Origin: Vandiemenella viatica
Lineage: Eukaryota > Arthropoda > Insecta > Orthoptera > Morabidae
Assembly (NCBI GenBank): GCA_031002005.1
Contig: JARYHS010013630.1
Coordinates: forward strand, 238,397,539-238,461,538
DNA: 64,000 nucleotides
Direction of reading: 5' to 3'
Shown here: positions 34,710-46,690 of the stretch, one piece after another
How positions within the stretch are numbered: position 1 is the first letter of the stretch
How the letters are laid out: each line of letters starts with the position of its first letter
Position numbers and translations under genes: made by a program
Notes under the pieces: generated by a model
What the model saw: only the letters and a program-made list of their open reading frames with translations
The model's database searches: none
Told to the model about the DNA's origin: nothing

Positions 34710-35320
34710 ACTAAATCGGTGATCGCCATGGGAGTAGGGGTCTTAGGTGGGGATCACTAGCATTTATCGGTGATAGCTCCTTACTACGAGAAAGATGCAG
34801 ATGAATACAATGAGCTACCACCCTTAGCCTCAAAAAAATTTCTGATGGTGTTCATCTCAATCAGATACCATAGTTACATTGTCTGTGTATCGTCCTGTGG
34901 ATGTCTTCATGCTTGTAATCTTGTGAAATGATGTGTATCTGTGTTTGGGATGTACCTGTGTTTTGGTGTCTGTGTGTTTTGGTGTATCTGAGTGTGAGTT
35001 TGGTGTCTGTGTGTTTTGGGTGAGGCCTACCTATCAAACTGGCGGCGACGAGGTCGACAGTGTTTCGAGGTTGCTATAGATACGAAACGTTGGTGGAAAC
35101 TATGACAACTTGTTTACAAAGTTCTAAGCACCTATGTTGAGGATGCTCCAGAAAACTATGATTTCTGTTTGAGATGAATATCACCAAAATTGTTTTAAGG
35201 CAAAAGGCACTAGCTCAATGCATTGGTCTACACTTTACTCGTAATAAGGAGCTGTCACCAATAAATGCTAGTGATCCCAACCCAAGACTCCCCAACTCCC
35301 ATGTTAATCACCGATCTAGT
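34710..35320. mobile_element. 611-bp foldback-type MITE
   Basis: The ends ACTAAATCGGTGAT (left) and the complement ACTAGATCGGTGAT (right) begin inverted arms of about 165-175 bp (34710-34875 and 35147-35320), with shared blocks such as GGGATCACTAGCATTTAT. The 270-bp loop is rich in TGTGTTTTGGTG repeats. No clear target duplication. Confidence 0.65.
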
Positions 35321-35755
35321 ATGCGCATAAAAAAAATGCAATGAAAATTCCCGTAGTGAAAAAGTAAGCAAATTGCCATAGAAAAAGATGGGGGAGGGTA
35401 GACCTAAGCTCAGTCGAAATTAATGATAACAACGTTGACAGGGACATCATCTAGCTTCGTCCACTTCTCCGCTAGTGAGCTGCCGTTTGCCCTCGACAGG
35501 TGCTTAAATATGGGTTATTGGCGTCATAATGGTGAGAAAACACGACCTTCGATTCCTTTAGAAGCTTCCACTATTAGCTTAGGCGTGATGTTGTGTGTCT
35601 CAATGTTTACTACGTATGTTGCAACCTATTTTCCGCCCCCCTCTGTTATGTCAAACAACTATGTAACTACAGGCATCAAGACCTCCCTAATGACTCTCGC
35701 AACTTTCACTGGTGTTCTCTTATTTATTTTTATATCTGTACCGAACATGATGTAA
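35321..35755. other. Unassigned DNA
   Basis: A 110-codon open frame (35423-35755) has a hydrophobic C-terminal part, but I recognise no family, and its end runs directly into a SINE. It is not supported as a gene. Confidence 0.3.
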
Positions 35756-35950
35756 CTGTTAGCGTTCTGGCCTCGCATTCGGGAGGACGGCGAATCCCCG
35801 TCCGGGCATCCAGATTTATTTTTTCCATGGTTTCCCAGATCACTCCAGGCAAATGCCGGGATGCTTCCTTTAAAAAGCCATGGCCGAATTCCTTGCGGCC
35901 CATCCTTTCCCGTCTCTAAAGACCTCGCTGTTAAGAGACGTTAAGCAGTT
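35756..35950 (+). repeat. tRNA-derived SINE, family A, best copy
   Basis: The head TTAGCGTTCTGGCCTCGCATT...GAGGACGGCGAATCC, then CCAGATTTATT, ATCACTCCAGGCAAATGCCG, GCCATGGCCGAATTCC and CCCGTCTCTAAAGACC lie in order. It ends at GAGACGTTAAGCAG followed by an (AT)n run to about 35970. Confidence 0.8.
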
Positions 35951-35970
35951 GTTAATATATATATATATAT

Positions 35971-36849
35971 AGGCTGTACTAAGGAAACTAGCATCAGATT
36001 ACATTACTAGTGATGCTATTCTTTCTAAAAATTATATTATGGTATTACTGAATTTCAATGTTCTAATGTGTGGTATACTCGGAAATGATGATATCAAAAC
36101 CATAGATTTCAGACTACGGAAGAGTGACTAATATTTGCATTAAAATAATTCCCACTGAGTTATAAAGGATGAAAGAACTCTAGGATCATTGATGTATAAT
36201 CCTATAGGTCTATCTTCTTAAACGTCTGTAACTCATCATACATTGTGCTAGCTAAGCCCTACTAGACTGCATGTATTAATGAGCAGCCAAAACATAGAAG
36301 CTGATTTGGCATGGCCCGTTCATCACTTTGTGGATCTGCCAATGAACAGATTGACAGAAATTGGAATTATTATTCAGCGGAAGTCAGAAACAAGCACCAA
36401 CCAATTCCTTCTTTCACCACTCGGTTTACAATTATGAGGGTTTCTCCTCGAAAGAGGAAACTAGCAGAGCGTTGTTCTGAACACAACACTTTCATCGGTA
36501 GTGTAAAACATTGTGAAGCTCAATATCTTCTAGGTAAGGATTTTGGAGATACTATTATTAACCTCTTCCAACCAAATGTTAACTTCTCCTTGATCTTGAT
36601 CTTATCTTGAGTCTATAATGAACTGTTGATTTTTGTTTCTGTATTAATATTTCCTAATTACCGAAAAGTTTTACGTACTGGGTATCACGGTTCAACTATT
36701 TTACAACTATTGCTACAATACTGCGAATTATTACAAGCTATTACTTAAAATACTATCTACGAACACTAAAAACAAATTGAATTTTCAATGGTAAAGTTTA
36801 TTCATCGCTGGCATCCAACGAAGAATAAATAGGCTTCGGCTTTCCTGAA
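35971..36849. other. Unassigned DNA
   Basis: A 99-codon frame at 36311-36610 (starting MARSSLCGSANEQIDRN) has no recognised domain. Otherwise nothing. Confidence 0.3.
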
Positions 36850-37615
36850 GCCACACTTCCGGTATCAGCGCTTTCAGGTCCACAGTATGGCTGCATCTCA
36901 GTCCTTTCATCAACATCTATTGCCTTTTTGTTGCTGCTGTATGAAGCTTAGCTTATTTTCACCAGCATTCAATTACTTCAATCATTTCTTATTATTTTTC
37001 TCCATCTCTCTTCGAGTATTTTCTCCAACTAGCTGCAAAATAACATCCGTGAAGGCTACGATTCCGTCAAGATGATTCTGTTGACGACAGTATCCAGAGC
37101 AGTATCCCGAAATTCTGGGCTACAGACTGAACCTTGCGGACGTTTTTGTAAAATATTTTATCATTTGTTGACAAGAGCTGTAATGTACTATAGTTCTTCC
37201 ACGACAATACTCTTTCAAGCTCTCATACAAAACTTGTTGACATCTTAACTTCTTAATCGAGAGAACAAATCACCAGAAATTATCAAAACGCGCCGGAGAT
37301 GTCAATAAATATGCCAGTGACGTATCTTTTGTTTGTTAACTATACACTGAGCTTTATTTATGGCATCTTCTTTTCACCTACCTTTCCGAAAGCGGAACTG
37401 CTGTGGATTCGTACCTTCCAGTAATCTGAATTCCTTAATCCAATTACACAACCAATTCTCTTGTAATTTCCCAAGTACATTTAGTAGGAAAATTGATCGG
37501 GAATGTCTTTGACACTAAGCGAACTTTATCTTCTCATTTACTTATAATTTATATTTTCCAACATTGGGTAACCTTCCCTGTATTAGACAAACGTTAGGCA
37601 TTCTAAGATGTAACA
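36850..37615 (-). pseudogene. R1-clade-like reverse transcriptase relic
   Basis: Minus-strand RT motifs in several frames: FRKGR, stop, KEDAINKAQ (37340-37410), RPQGSVCSPEFRDTALDTVV (37080-37150) and IVAFTDVILQLVGENTRREM (about 36990-37060). The last corresponds to the ADD box, with the aspartates partly lost (FTDV). The motifs around QGSVCSP and GENTRREM resemble R1-like LINEs. The relic ends at 37615, where a Tc1/mariner element begins, so it was probably split or truncated there. Confidence 0.6.
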
Positions 37616-37617
37616 TA

Positions 37618-38962
37618 CAGGGTGCGGCAAAAAGATCTGACGGTTTTAAAGTAAACACAACATGAAAAATAAAAGTGATAAAAATATTTTATTGCTTATT
37701 ACAGAAGAGTGTTCATGTAAATTAATGAAAATAATATCAGAACAACCAATTTTATCCGTTTAAGATGTGAAGATAACGTCCTTTAAATTACGTCCGTCTT
37801 TGACCAAGTCATTCTTCCAGCCTTGCACTGAAGCTGTTGAACACCTGCTCTTACATCGCACGAGGCAGTTTGGCGATTTCTTGGCCTATGGCTTCTTTCA
37901 GTTCGTCCAGTGGGGGGGGGGGGGGGTTGTTTGTGTAAAGTCTTGCTATAAAGAACCCCACACGAAAAAAATCACAAACGCTAAGGTCTGGAGAGCGAGC
38001 TGGCCATTCAATGTCCCCAAAACGCGAGAGATCGCTCGACCACGAAACTTGCTTCTCAATACGTCCATAACCTCATTGGCTGTATGGGCAATTGCCCCAT
38101 CCTGCTGGAACAATATCCTCCTGCGCACTAAACTATTTCTCTTAAGTTCAAGGATCAGGAAGTTTTTCAACATCAACAAATAACGTTGCGAATTAACCGT
38201 AATGGTTCGACCACCCTCTTCAAAGAAGTATGGCCCAATGACACACCTTTTCGTTACACCACACCACACGGTAACCTTAGGACGTTCATGCAGTTGTTTC
38301 GGATTTGTAGCCGACCAATAGGCCTAACGAAAGTTCTGTTTGTTAACATAACCATCCAGATGGAAATGTGCCTCGTTGTTCATCATTAAAATTGTTTCAT
38401 CAGTCAACATCGCAATCATTTCTTCTGCAAATGCTTTACGCTTTGCATAATCATTAGGCTTTAACTGCGGGACAATAGCCACTTTTTACGGGTGGAAGTG
38501 CAGATCGAGACGCAATATTCGTCTTACCGAGCGGTCAGACATGTGCAAAGCAGCAGCTTGTTTACGGGCCGACTGCCGAGGACTGGCTTCCACATCTTCT
38601 CTTACTTGATTGATATTCTCTGGCGTCCAGGCTTATCTTGGATGGCCTGTCGACTTTTTTAATGCTGAACCGGTAGCTCTGAAGGTACTCACCCATAGCA
38701 TAATTCTGTTACGAGTTGGGATTATTCCCCTTGGACCCACATTGAAACGTCTACGGAACTGCCACTGAGCAGCAACGCAAGAATCGCAACTTTTAAAAAA
38801 CGCCTCGACAACAAATTCACGGTACTCACCCGACCACTGCTCCATGGTTACTACAAATGTCCACGTGTGGGCTATGGAATGCGCCTATCCCCACCACCCT
38901 CCACCATCTACTCGCTCTACAATACGGCGGCGAAAACCATCAGATCATTTTGCCGCACCCTG
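37618..38962 (-). mobile_element. Tc1/mariner element, decayed, DD41D-like
   Basis: TIRs CAGGGTGCGGCAAAAAGATC (left) and the complement CAGGGTGCGGCAAAATGATC (right) are flanked by TA on both sides (37616-37617 and 38963-38964). Length 1,345 bp. The transposase relic lies on the minus strand. Confidence 0.88.
37925..38845 (-). pseudogene. Tc1/mariner transposase, frameshifted
   Basis: The N-terminal helix-turn-helix part (from 38845, MEQWSGEYREFVVEAFF, then CVAAQWQFRRRFN) and the catalytic part (VRRRILFQQDGAIAHTANEV near 38080-38110) are in separate frames. The region after GRAIS shows a small frameshift; read past it, a SPDL...D sequence follows. The spacing from the second to the third catalytic Asp appears to be 41, the same as in the intact transposase at 51729-52793. 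A G run at 37913-37926 lies near the C-terminus. Confidence 0.8.
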
Positions 38963-38964
38963 TA

Positions 38965-40294
38965 CTTACCGGGTTTAGGGCTTGCAAAAATTCTGCTGTT
39001 GTTTAATTAGGTTTGTTCAGCATGATTATTGCGGTACTTACTTCCCTTTAACAAATGTTAAAACCACGATGTTGTTATAAAATTTGTTGTTCATTAGCTG
39101 ACAACAATTTGTGCTCCTCAGAATCGAACTAATGTTTGCCGTCAAACAAGATCGGTTCAGTATTCAGAGGGAGTTTAGGCATTTCCTGCCAGCCGCTTGT
39201 TATGGTTACATTTCCTTTCATAAGACTGAAAAAAACGGTAGGTGATTTTGTTTTATGCGTAGCTAACTTGTGCAGATTGTTGTGAAATAATCGCAGGAAC
39301 ACTTAGTTATGTTAAGTTGTGCAATAAAACGTGAGAGCGTGGGCGTAGGAAGCGCCGTAGCGATACGTGACCGGGGGGCGTGAAATGTTTGTAGGAAAGC
39401 GATATTCAGTAAACAGAGGTAACGTGATAACAGAAATAGTAGAGAAAGCCAGATGGCCGGGCAGGGACGATAAGAGCCACATGTTTACGCCACATATTTA
39501 CAGCAGCAGAGGATTCCATTTCAGCCTACGTGACAAGACTACGACTGATGCAAGAACGAAGAATGCGTAACTAATGCCACAGAATATTCTAGAATGTTGA
39601 GAGGACAAATAATGTCGTCATTTAGAGATATAAAAGGGGGGTGGCCTGGCCAACGAGAGGCAGAGTAGGGTCAGCCAGAGTGCAGAGCTGAGGCTGCGTG
39701 TAGCAAAGTTCGACTCTAGTTGACGACGCCAGATATTAGACTAGGACTTAGCCTCTGGGATCTCATGGACGGTAGTCGTAGGGAAACTAAACTGGTTAAT
39801 CCCTATGGGAAATACTTTTCATACCGAACTTAAAGTTGATGCGGAGGATCCAGTTCCTGCTGAAGGAATTCCGCGAGTTGGAGATGTTAGAGGAATAGAA
39901 CCTTGTAGCCACGCACCTCCCTGGGATTTAGGTTTAAAAGAGAAGTAGGTCGGGCTTCGTGAGCTGTAGGTTTGTTTCCTCACATCCTTGTTTTATTTCT
40001 CAAACCACTTTCCACACCCAGTTCCCAAGTTTGAAAATCATTACTCACTTGTATTCAGACTTCCAACAACAAAACGGAAGTCTAACTCCCAACTTCCGAA
40101 CAGCTCGCGGAAGTAAATTAGCCAACCAGACGCAACAAGATTTTAAATTAAGTATTTGCATATTTATGTCTGCCAGCTGGTTAAACTAGAATCCTGGAAT
40201 TTCTGATGATAGTTAGCTTCGGGTGATCTGTACTGGTCCAGGTTCCAGACGTTCAGCGGCCCTTTCGCATGGTAGTAGTGTCTGCGCGTTCTCC
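38965..40294. other. Unassigned DNA with possible LTR-like promoter
   Basis: GATATAAAAGGGG at 39630-39642 is a good TATA-box sequence in a CA- and GA-rich context, which could belong to a retrotransposon LTR or leader (about 39590-39960). I could not find matching ends. No gene seen. Confidence 0.25.
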
Positions 40295-40297
40295 TTA

Positions 40298-41877
40298 AGC
40301 GGCCCCTACACGATCAATATTATTGTGCAATAATATTGATGTTCTCCCTAGACGGCTCAATAATTATTAGTTGACTTCGAAATGACAGACGAGCAGGACG
40401 TAGCAGCTGTAGCTATTGCTTTACTGTACTGAGTAAAAAAAAATTAAGACGGATAAAGAATTGATATGTGAAGCGGAAATATTCACACATGATGGAGGAA
40501 TTGTCTTCGAACTGTCTTGGTGCTTTACGCAGGAGACATCTAGTTATCAAGATACCTCCTGGTTCTGAATTCCTTTTTATAAGATTAAACACTTTTTCAG
40601 TATTGCTCTGTTGGGTATAGTAAATGCGAATTACAACTTTTTAATGGTAGACGTCGGATCGAATGTATGTGTCTTCGTGTATAAGATGGTGGCTTTCTTA
40701 GTGTTCCAAATTTGGAGATATGCTTATTAATCACCTCACAAGAACTTTTACTAAACAGTAATAAGCTTGCACCATTTTATTTTTATTTTTTTTCGGTGAC
40801 GATGCGTGACTATTTTAACAATAAGCGAAAATTTCGTTGGAAAGATCAGTTTTGTGAGCATTGTTTGAATAAATTTTGAATTTTATTCACACCTAATAGC
40901 TCCTTTTAATGTCACATGTATACTATCTCAAGGTTTGTTGTTATTATTGTGGCTAATAATAAAACTGAAATAATAAATACTTAAATCATTCAGTAATTTT
41001 CTGTGCTCTTCCAGTGGTCCCATTGTACGTTTTGAGCTCACCACATCCTGGTCTCCAAGAAAACTCAACTGGTCCAAGTACCAAAACGTTGGCTCCACCA
41101 CTTCATCTTCACGCACAACTATTCTTTTTTTGTATATTTAATTCGTTTTACTTCTTTTCGGTAGTTGGTCCTCAAAGAATCGATCCTTTTTGTAACATCT
41201 TTTTTTTATTTTTTTTATTTTAAAAATGGCATTCGGCCGTGTAGCCATTCAGCCAGCAACTGATTTTTCTTTTATTCGTCAAGTGTGTATATAGATTATT
41301 CTCGTGTTATAATTGATTATAACCAGTGACAGGACAACACAGGACGGACACAACACTTAATTAAAACCACCCATGCCCTTGGCCGGACTCGAACCGGCGA
41401 CCTCTGCGACGCCAAGCCAGCTCGCTAGCCCCGCGCTACCGAGGCCGGCTGTTGTAACATCTTCCCTCGTAGTAATTGCATGTTTCTATTTATATTTGTG
41501 CAATAGAATTTCGTAAGCCTTATTTTTTCCTGTCTGTTTTTATTCTTGGACGATCTGACATTCCACAATGCTGGTAAATCTTGCACTCACTCACTTTTCC
41601 ATTCATTTTCAGAAGAAAAAATCAATGAAAAAAATATTACAGTAACAAAATACAAGCGGAGACTAGTGATCGTGCCCGTGTCGCGAGACCAACTGAGGGA
41701 ATATTGCGCAATATCGCCCACAGACGGCACAATGTATTTCAGGTTGCACAGTATATTTCAAACTGTTTAGATTTACTCAATAATATTGAACAACCTCTCA
41801 ATCTAACCTACAGACGTTGAATATTATTGTGCAACCGTAAATATTGTGCAATAATATTGACCGTGTAGGGGGCCGCT
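40298..41877. mobile_element. PIF/Harbinger deletion derivative
   Basis: TIRs AGCGGCCCCTACACGATCAA (left) and complemented right AGCGGCCCCCTACACGGTCA, each followed by a palindromic AATATTATTG block, are flanked by TTA (40295-40297 and 41878-41880), the typical PIF/Harbinger duplication. At 40384 a relic beginning MTDEQDVAAVAIALLY resembles the N-terminus of Harbinger transposases; the catalytic domain is gone. A family B SINE is nested at 41202-41451. Confidence 0.7.
41202..41451 (-). repeat. tRNA-derived SINE, family B
   Basis: Minus-strand SINE with box B GGTTCGAGTCC, a body ending GCCATTTTTAAAAT and an A-rich tail. A 12-bp duplication TTGTAACATCTT flanks it (41190-41201 and 41452-41463). 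Confidence 0.85.
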
Positions 41878-41880
41878 TTA

Positions 41881-42544
41881 ATCTCTGGACCACATAGATC
41901 CACAAAATGCATCTTTTATCTTTTACACTATTGATTTCCTTATGGCATACTGCAATATAAATCTTTACGGTCAAATTCTTCTTATTTTTTATCAAAAACT
42001 TTTGAGCCTTTTGTATCTTTCATAAATTTTAGCATGGTTACATTTTTGTGACACAATTGAGCTAGCTTTCCAGATAACGCCTTCTGTGTATTGCTGCTTG
42101 GTTGTTTCCTTTCCTTCTGCTGGCATTTCCGTCTTTTTTTCCAGTACTCCTATGCCCTCAGCATGTCCCATTGTTTTATACTGGAATGCTTGTGCTTTTG
42201 TTCTTTACTAGCGAATGCAGAATTCCTTCTTGCGTCACTAATTGACTCTCGAATTTTATTGAATGTTAATCTCTGTTAAAATTTTATTGTTCAAAATCTA
42301 TGCTGCTTATGGCCTTTGAAGCAAAATCTGGTATTTGGGGCAATCGTCCTTTGATACGTTTCTTACCACTTTTTCTCGTTTCATACAAAGCAAACATCAG
42401 GAAGGTTATTCCACTCAGATCCGTTGTGATCCTCAACTTTCTAGCGTTGCAATTTGCTGATACTTCAAATAATTATTTAGTATCAGATACTTTTAACGGC
42501 AATTAATTTGAAACCTAAATAAAGTCGGTGTTTAACCAATAATT
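41881..42544. other. Unassigned DNA
   Basis: Contains weak minus-strand open stretches without recognisable motifs; possibly an old LINE, not supported. Confidence 0.25.
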
Positions 42545-42557
42545 GTTTTCCTAAGTT

Positions 42558-42809
42558 TTTTTTTTTTTTTTTTTTTTTTAATGGCTTTTGGCTTCGAGGC
42601 CATACAGCCAACTCAAGTGTATTTTGAATCATCCAGTGTATTTCATTGCTTCACAGTGTATCATTTTTCCAAGTGGTTCTAGACACAACACGATGGACAT
42701 GACATAGAGACAACACATACACTAAACACCCATGCCCTCGGCCGGACTCGAACCGGCGACCTTCGGCACGTGGAGCTAACACTCTAGCCCCTACGCTACC
42801 GAGGCCGGC
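42558..42809 (-). repeat. tRNA-derived SINE, family B
   Basis: A 13-bp duplication GTTTTCCTAAGTT (42545-42557 and 42810-42822) flanks a minus-strand copy with a long A tail (T run on the plus strand), body GCCTCGAAGCCAAAAGCC and tRNA-like head. Confidence 0.88.
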
Positions 42810-42822
42810 GTTTTCCTAAGTT

Positions 42823-44099
42823 ATGGATCAACTCCGCCCAACGATGCAGAGAGTCTTTGCATTTAAACCCAGTTCTGAAATCTTTCTCATAATCGGCTTA
42901 ACTTACCTTTCCCTCAAAATTTGGCAGTAAACACCGTCTTGTATTTCTTTCTCTTTCATTCTAGTTGCATGAAACATATTATTAGAGGCCGTCTTTTTCT
43001 GGGTGGCTCACAACTTAAGTTCCCCTCGTAACTTTGTATTTTGCATTATGTTTTTGGTATCCTCATTCAACTCAGTTTCTACAATTGGTCATCTACGATG
43101 GTCTTCATGCTCTTGATCCTTACTTGGCCTTGTTTTAGTTTCTGGTAGTGCCGCAAATTCCCTTCGAATCTCCCAAGCTCCTTTCTGATTTTTTGATGAA
43201 ATGTTAAAAGAGCCCGTCTGCTTCTTTGAGCGCTCTCTGTCTCGTATGATTGCTCGGGAACCGAGATTATAACATTGTTTTCCTTTCTCAGCCTAGTATT
43301 TTCATTTTGAGTTACTCTATCAATCGGCATTGCTTGAATTAGTGCCCATTGGGCTATCTTTTTCTTCCAGACCGATTCTCATGTTTGTATTGTTTGGAAG
43401 TGGAAGTTCCCCTTTAATGTAAAGAGGAACTTTGAATTCTTTTTCAATATACCACCTGTGTCTGATTTTGAATCACTGTGGGATATATTTGGCTATAGTA
43501 CATAGCTATTTCTAGTAGGGATCAGAGAAAGTTTTAGGATTTCTTGAGGAGTATTATATTAGTGTTTTAATGAATCGTTGTAGCAGTACTGCGAGTCCGC
43601 TCCTTCGTGCTGATGCTATCTATGCATACAGCTACAGATTTGCTGAATTGGCGGCAAAGATCAGGTGGATACTCTTACGGTGGCCTGCTGACGTCTGTGG
43701 TATGACGATTTAACAAGTACTGCGTCGTATGTAGCACGCAGTGACAAACAGGATGAGATCGTTGCCCAGGTCAGTACTGTGTTCACCGAACTCTCATGCA
43801 GTCGATGAAATCTATCCTAGCTTTTCACACAATTTGTTTACAGACAGTTAAACTCTGTTGATTAAACTATACGTTCTCTTTAGCGAATTCGCGCTGTAAA
43901 GTTCCTTCCGAACACCGCACGCTCACACAAAAGATTAGGATCAGTCACTGGTCGTTCATTTTAATCAAAACCAGAAAATTTTTTTACACATAATTCAGCA
44001 CGTTTAATCAAATTACACGTACTATTTTTGTAACGCCAGATGTTTCATTCACGCAAAATACTGTGGCAATACTGAGCGGCTAAACACATTGTCATATGC
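42823..44099. other. Unassigned DNA, possible LINE remains
   Basis: A minus-strand open frame at 43079-43330 (83 codons, basic, with RSRRALLTFHQKIRKELGRF) might be a LINE linker region, but no RT or endonuclease motif supports it. Nothing else seen. Confidence 0.2.
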
Positions 44100-46690
44100 A
44101 GTGGTCAGTAAAGCGTAGGAAATCTGATGTGTGAGAGCGATTATTTAGCAACAGGATTATTTGATGAGTATAGAAACTAAACCTGCGCCAAGCACTTCCG
44201 TACAAGTGTATATGCCAAAATCTCACGAAGATGATGACGAATAAAGAAAAGAAACCATGAATGAAGAATAGTGCCATATCTAAAGGATAAGAAAAAAAAT
44301 ATATCATGGGTTATTAGAATGCGGTAGCTGGAGAAGGAAAAAAGTTGAATACTATAGGAATTCTTCATCTAGGAAAAAGAAATGAGAAAATCTGTTCAAA
44401 ATTTGTGAAAAATATTAAGTGATCATAGCAAACACACTATTCAAGAATCATGAACAAAGCATGGGCAGCTTGAAACTTCCCCAAGTTGCAGGTAGATATT
44501 AGTAATGCAACAGACCTCTGCTTCCGCAACCGCGGAAGTTCCACGTGGTTTTTTTTTCACGTCCGTTTCTGCTTCTGCAACTTTTATAACGGAAATGGAA
44601 TCGGAAGTTTACAATGGGACTACGCGTATGCGGCGCACTAGGCGCGCGCGGGAGGGTGCTCTAGACAGCGAGTCTGGAGCGGCGCGGCACGGCACATGTT
44701 TGTTTTTTGTTTGCATATTCTTTTAGTTCATTATGCGTGACATGAGGGCAAGGCCAAGACTGAGCGGTCTCTGCCACGTGGTGGTCGAGTCGACGCATGG
44801 TCCAATGTAATTCAATGCGACAAAACACGAGGCGCGCTGCGCGGCACTTGCCGTTCCCGCGACTTCGGGAAAAAGGCCGACTGAAAAAATTAATAAAAAA
44901 GGCAAATTTTTTAACTTTTTGTATTATTACAGTTTAGGATTCAATTTTAAAATATTTGATATGTAATTGTATTAAATATAAATTCCAATTTAATTACGTA
45001 TTTTTTTTATTTTTCTTGTAATTATCCCCTGATTTCATATTATCTTAATACACTATTTGCACTTTAAGTTTAATATTTTTATAATGATCCATCACTGAAA
45101 TTTTATGTTAAATTTTATCTTAATTGCATTATTATCTGCACTTAAAGCATAAAAACACAGTTTGGGTGTCTGGTTAGTTTCAAGAAATGTGACGAGTTGG
45201 CATAACATTAACAAGATAAAAAATCAAATAATTTCTTTTTACCTAACAGCGATGGCTGATCTTTCTTGTGGCGTTGTGCTGCTATTCATCATGTTGGTTC
45301 ATTTTTTAAATTAATTTCTAAAATTAATATTATAAACTAAAGAGCTAAATTTTGTAAGTTTGTTTGTTGGTAGGGATAATCTCTGGAACTACTGGACCTG
45401 TTCTAAAAATCTTTCACTCATAGAAAACTACATTGGCAATAATTACTAGTTAATTGTGATTTATTTTCAGATGGAAGGTCACATTCTACATGATGGAAAG
45501 GTTTTTAATCTAAATGATTCGCTTGTATTTTACCGAAACGCAAAACCAGTCGCGATATTCTCCCTCGAAGAATATTCAAAAATTTGTGCAATTAATGAAA
45601 CCATTTGAAATGGTTCTTAAGTGAGCATTTCACCAGTCATACTCTTCACTCAATCTTATGACCACATTACAATAAAAAGAGATACTTCAGAACAGTTCTA
45701 AAATTTGACTGGAAGATTACGCGATGAATTGAACGCAAGAGCAAGATTTGTAGAACTGACCAAAGACGAAAAATACACAATGTCGACGATTTTAGATCAG
45801 CGATATAAATCTCATTTTTTCACTTTCGCTTCAATTTCTGTCTCCGCTAAGATTTACTTTTGACGGCTGTTTCAATTTCTGCTTCCGTCATAACACTTCC
45901 GTTGAGTCGCTAGTAGATATCAGCTAAATTATATCACTGTCAAACAGATTCCGAAACCAAGTTCTAGAATCTAAAGTATGTCCAAGAGTCGATGTAGACT
46001 CTGACCACAATCTGAAAGTTATGAAATGCATGCTTAAATTCAAGAGAATAAACAAGTAACACACGAAAAACAGGATTGAAGGGAACAAAATGAAAGAATC
46101 TCACATGAGAGAAAAATTTGCAGTGATGTTATTCTTGAGTTTAAGAAATAATGCCCAAACCGAATTCAGCAGAAGAAGAATGGAATGCACTGACGACGGA
46201 GAAAATCAATGCTGGTAAAGGAACATTAAACATTATGAAAAAATATGGCCAATATCTTGAATCGCAGTAGGTGGATCCGAAAAGAAGGCACAAAAATGCT
46301 CCGGATGAAGTAGTAAGAGAGTAGTACAGAACCTTTGGAAACCAAATAGGAAAAGTAAGAAAGCTACAGAGAAGTGACTGCACGATAAATGCTAAGAATT
46401 TGAAAAGGAAATAGTCATATATAACGTGCATGTGACTAAAACAAAGCTAGACAAGATGTATAAACATTCAAAGTGCACATGGAATGAGTACATAGAGAAA
46501 CCGTATGAAGGAGGTGGTTTGAGGAACAGTGTGCTAGGAAAAGAAGACGATGTCGACATTAATGATTCTGGGGATTCTATTTCAGTGACAGAATCTGAAT
46601 GATTTAAACTCGGGCCCTCTTTTCGGTCATGAACATGGCTATTACAAACTACAACGTAAGGCACCAGAATTCATGGCAGCAATTTTATGC
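44100..46690 (+). mobile_element. RTE-like LINE relic interrupted by a hAT element
   Basis: Similarity to 8900-10060 runs along 44100-44499 (VYMPKSHEDDDE, then WVIRMR at the GDWN block) and resumes at 45913 (GTAGATATCAGCTAAATTATATC). It continues through the linker to about 46690, where sequence like GTCGACATTAATGATTCTG matches the RT start. Many stops and indels. No RT core remains. Confidence 0.8.
44500..45912 (+). mobile_element. hAT element relic nested in RTE
   Basis: GTAGATAT flanks the insert exactly (44492-44499 and 45913-45920), an 8-bp duplication as made by hAT transposases. The ends TAGTAATGCAAC and complemented TAGCGACTCAAC match at 8 of 12 positions. Near the right end the plus strand encodes LRDELNARARFVELTKDE and then STILDQRYKSHFF, which resembles the conserved LDPRFK region of hAT transposases. 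The BED finger and most of the catalytic domain are missing. Confidence 0.85.

Noticed and set aside
35423..35755. Small membrane-protein gene
   Set aside because: The hydrophobic C-terminal part is suggestive, but there is no family match, and the frame ends at a SINE border.
43079..43330. LINE linker domain
   Set aside because: Basic composition only; no endonuclease, RT or Y-G-W motif could be found nearby, so it was left unassigned.
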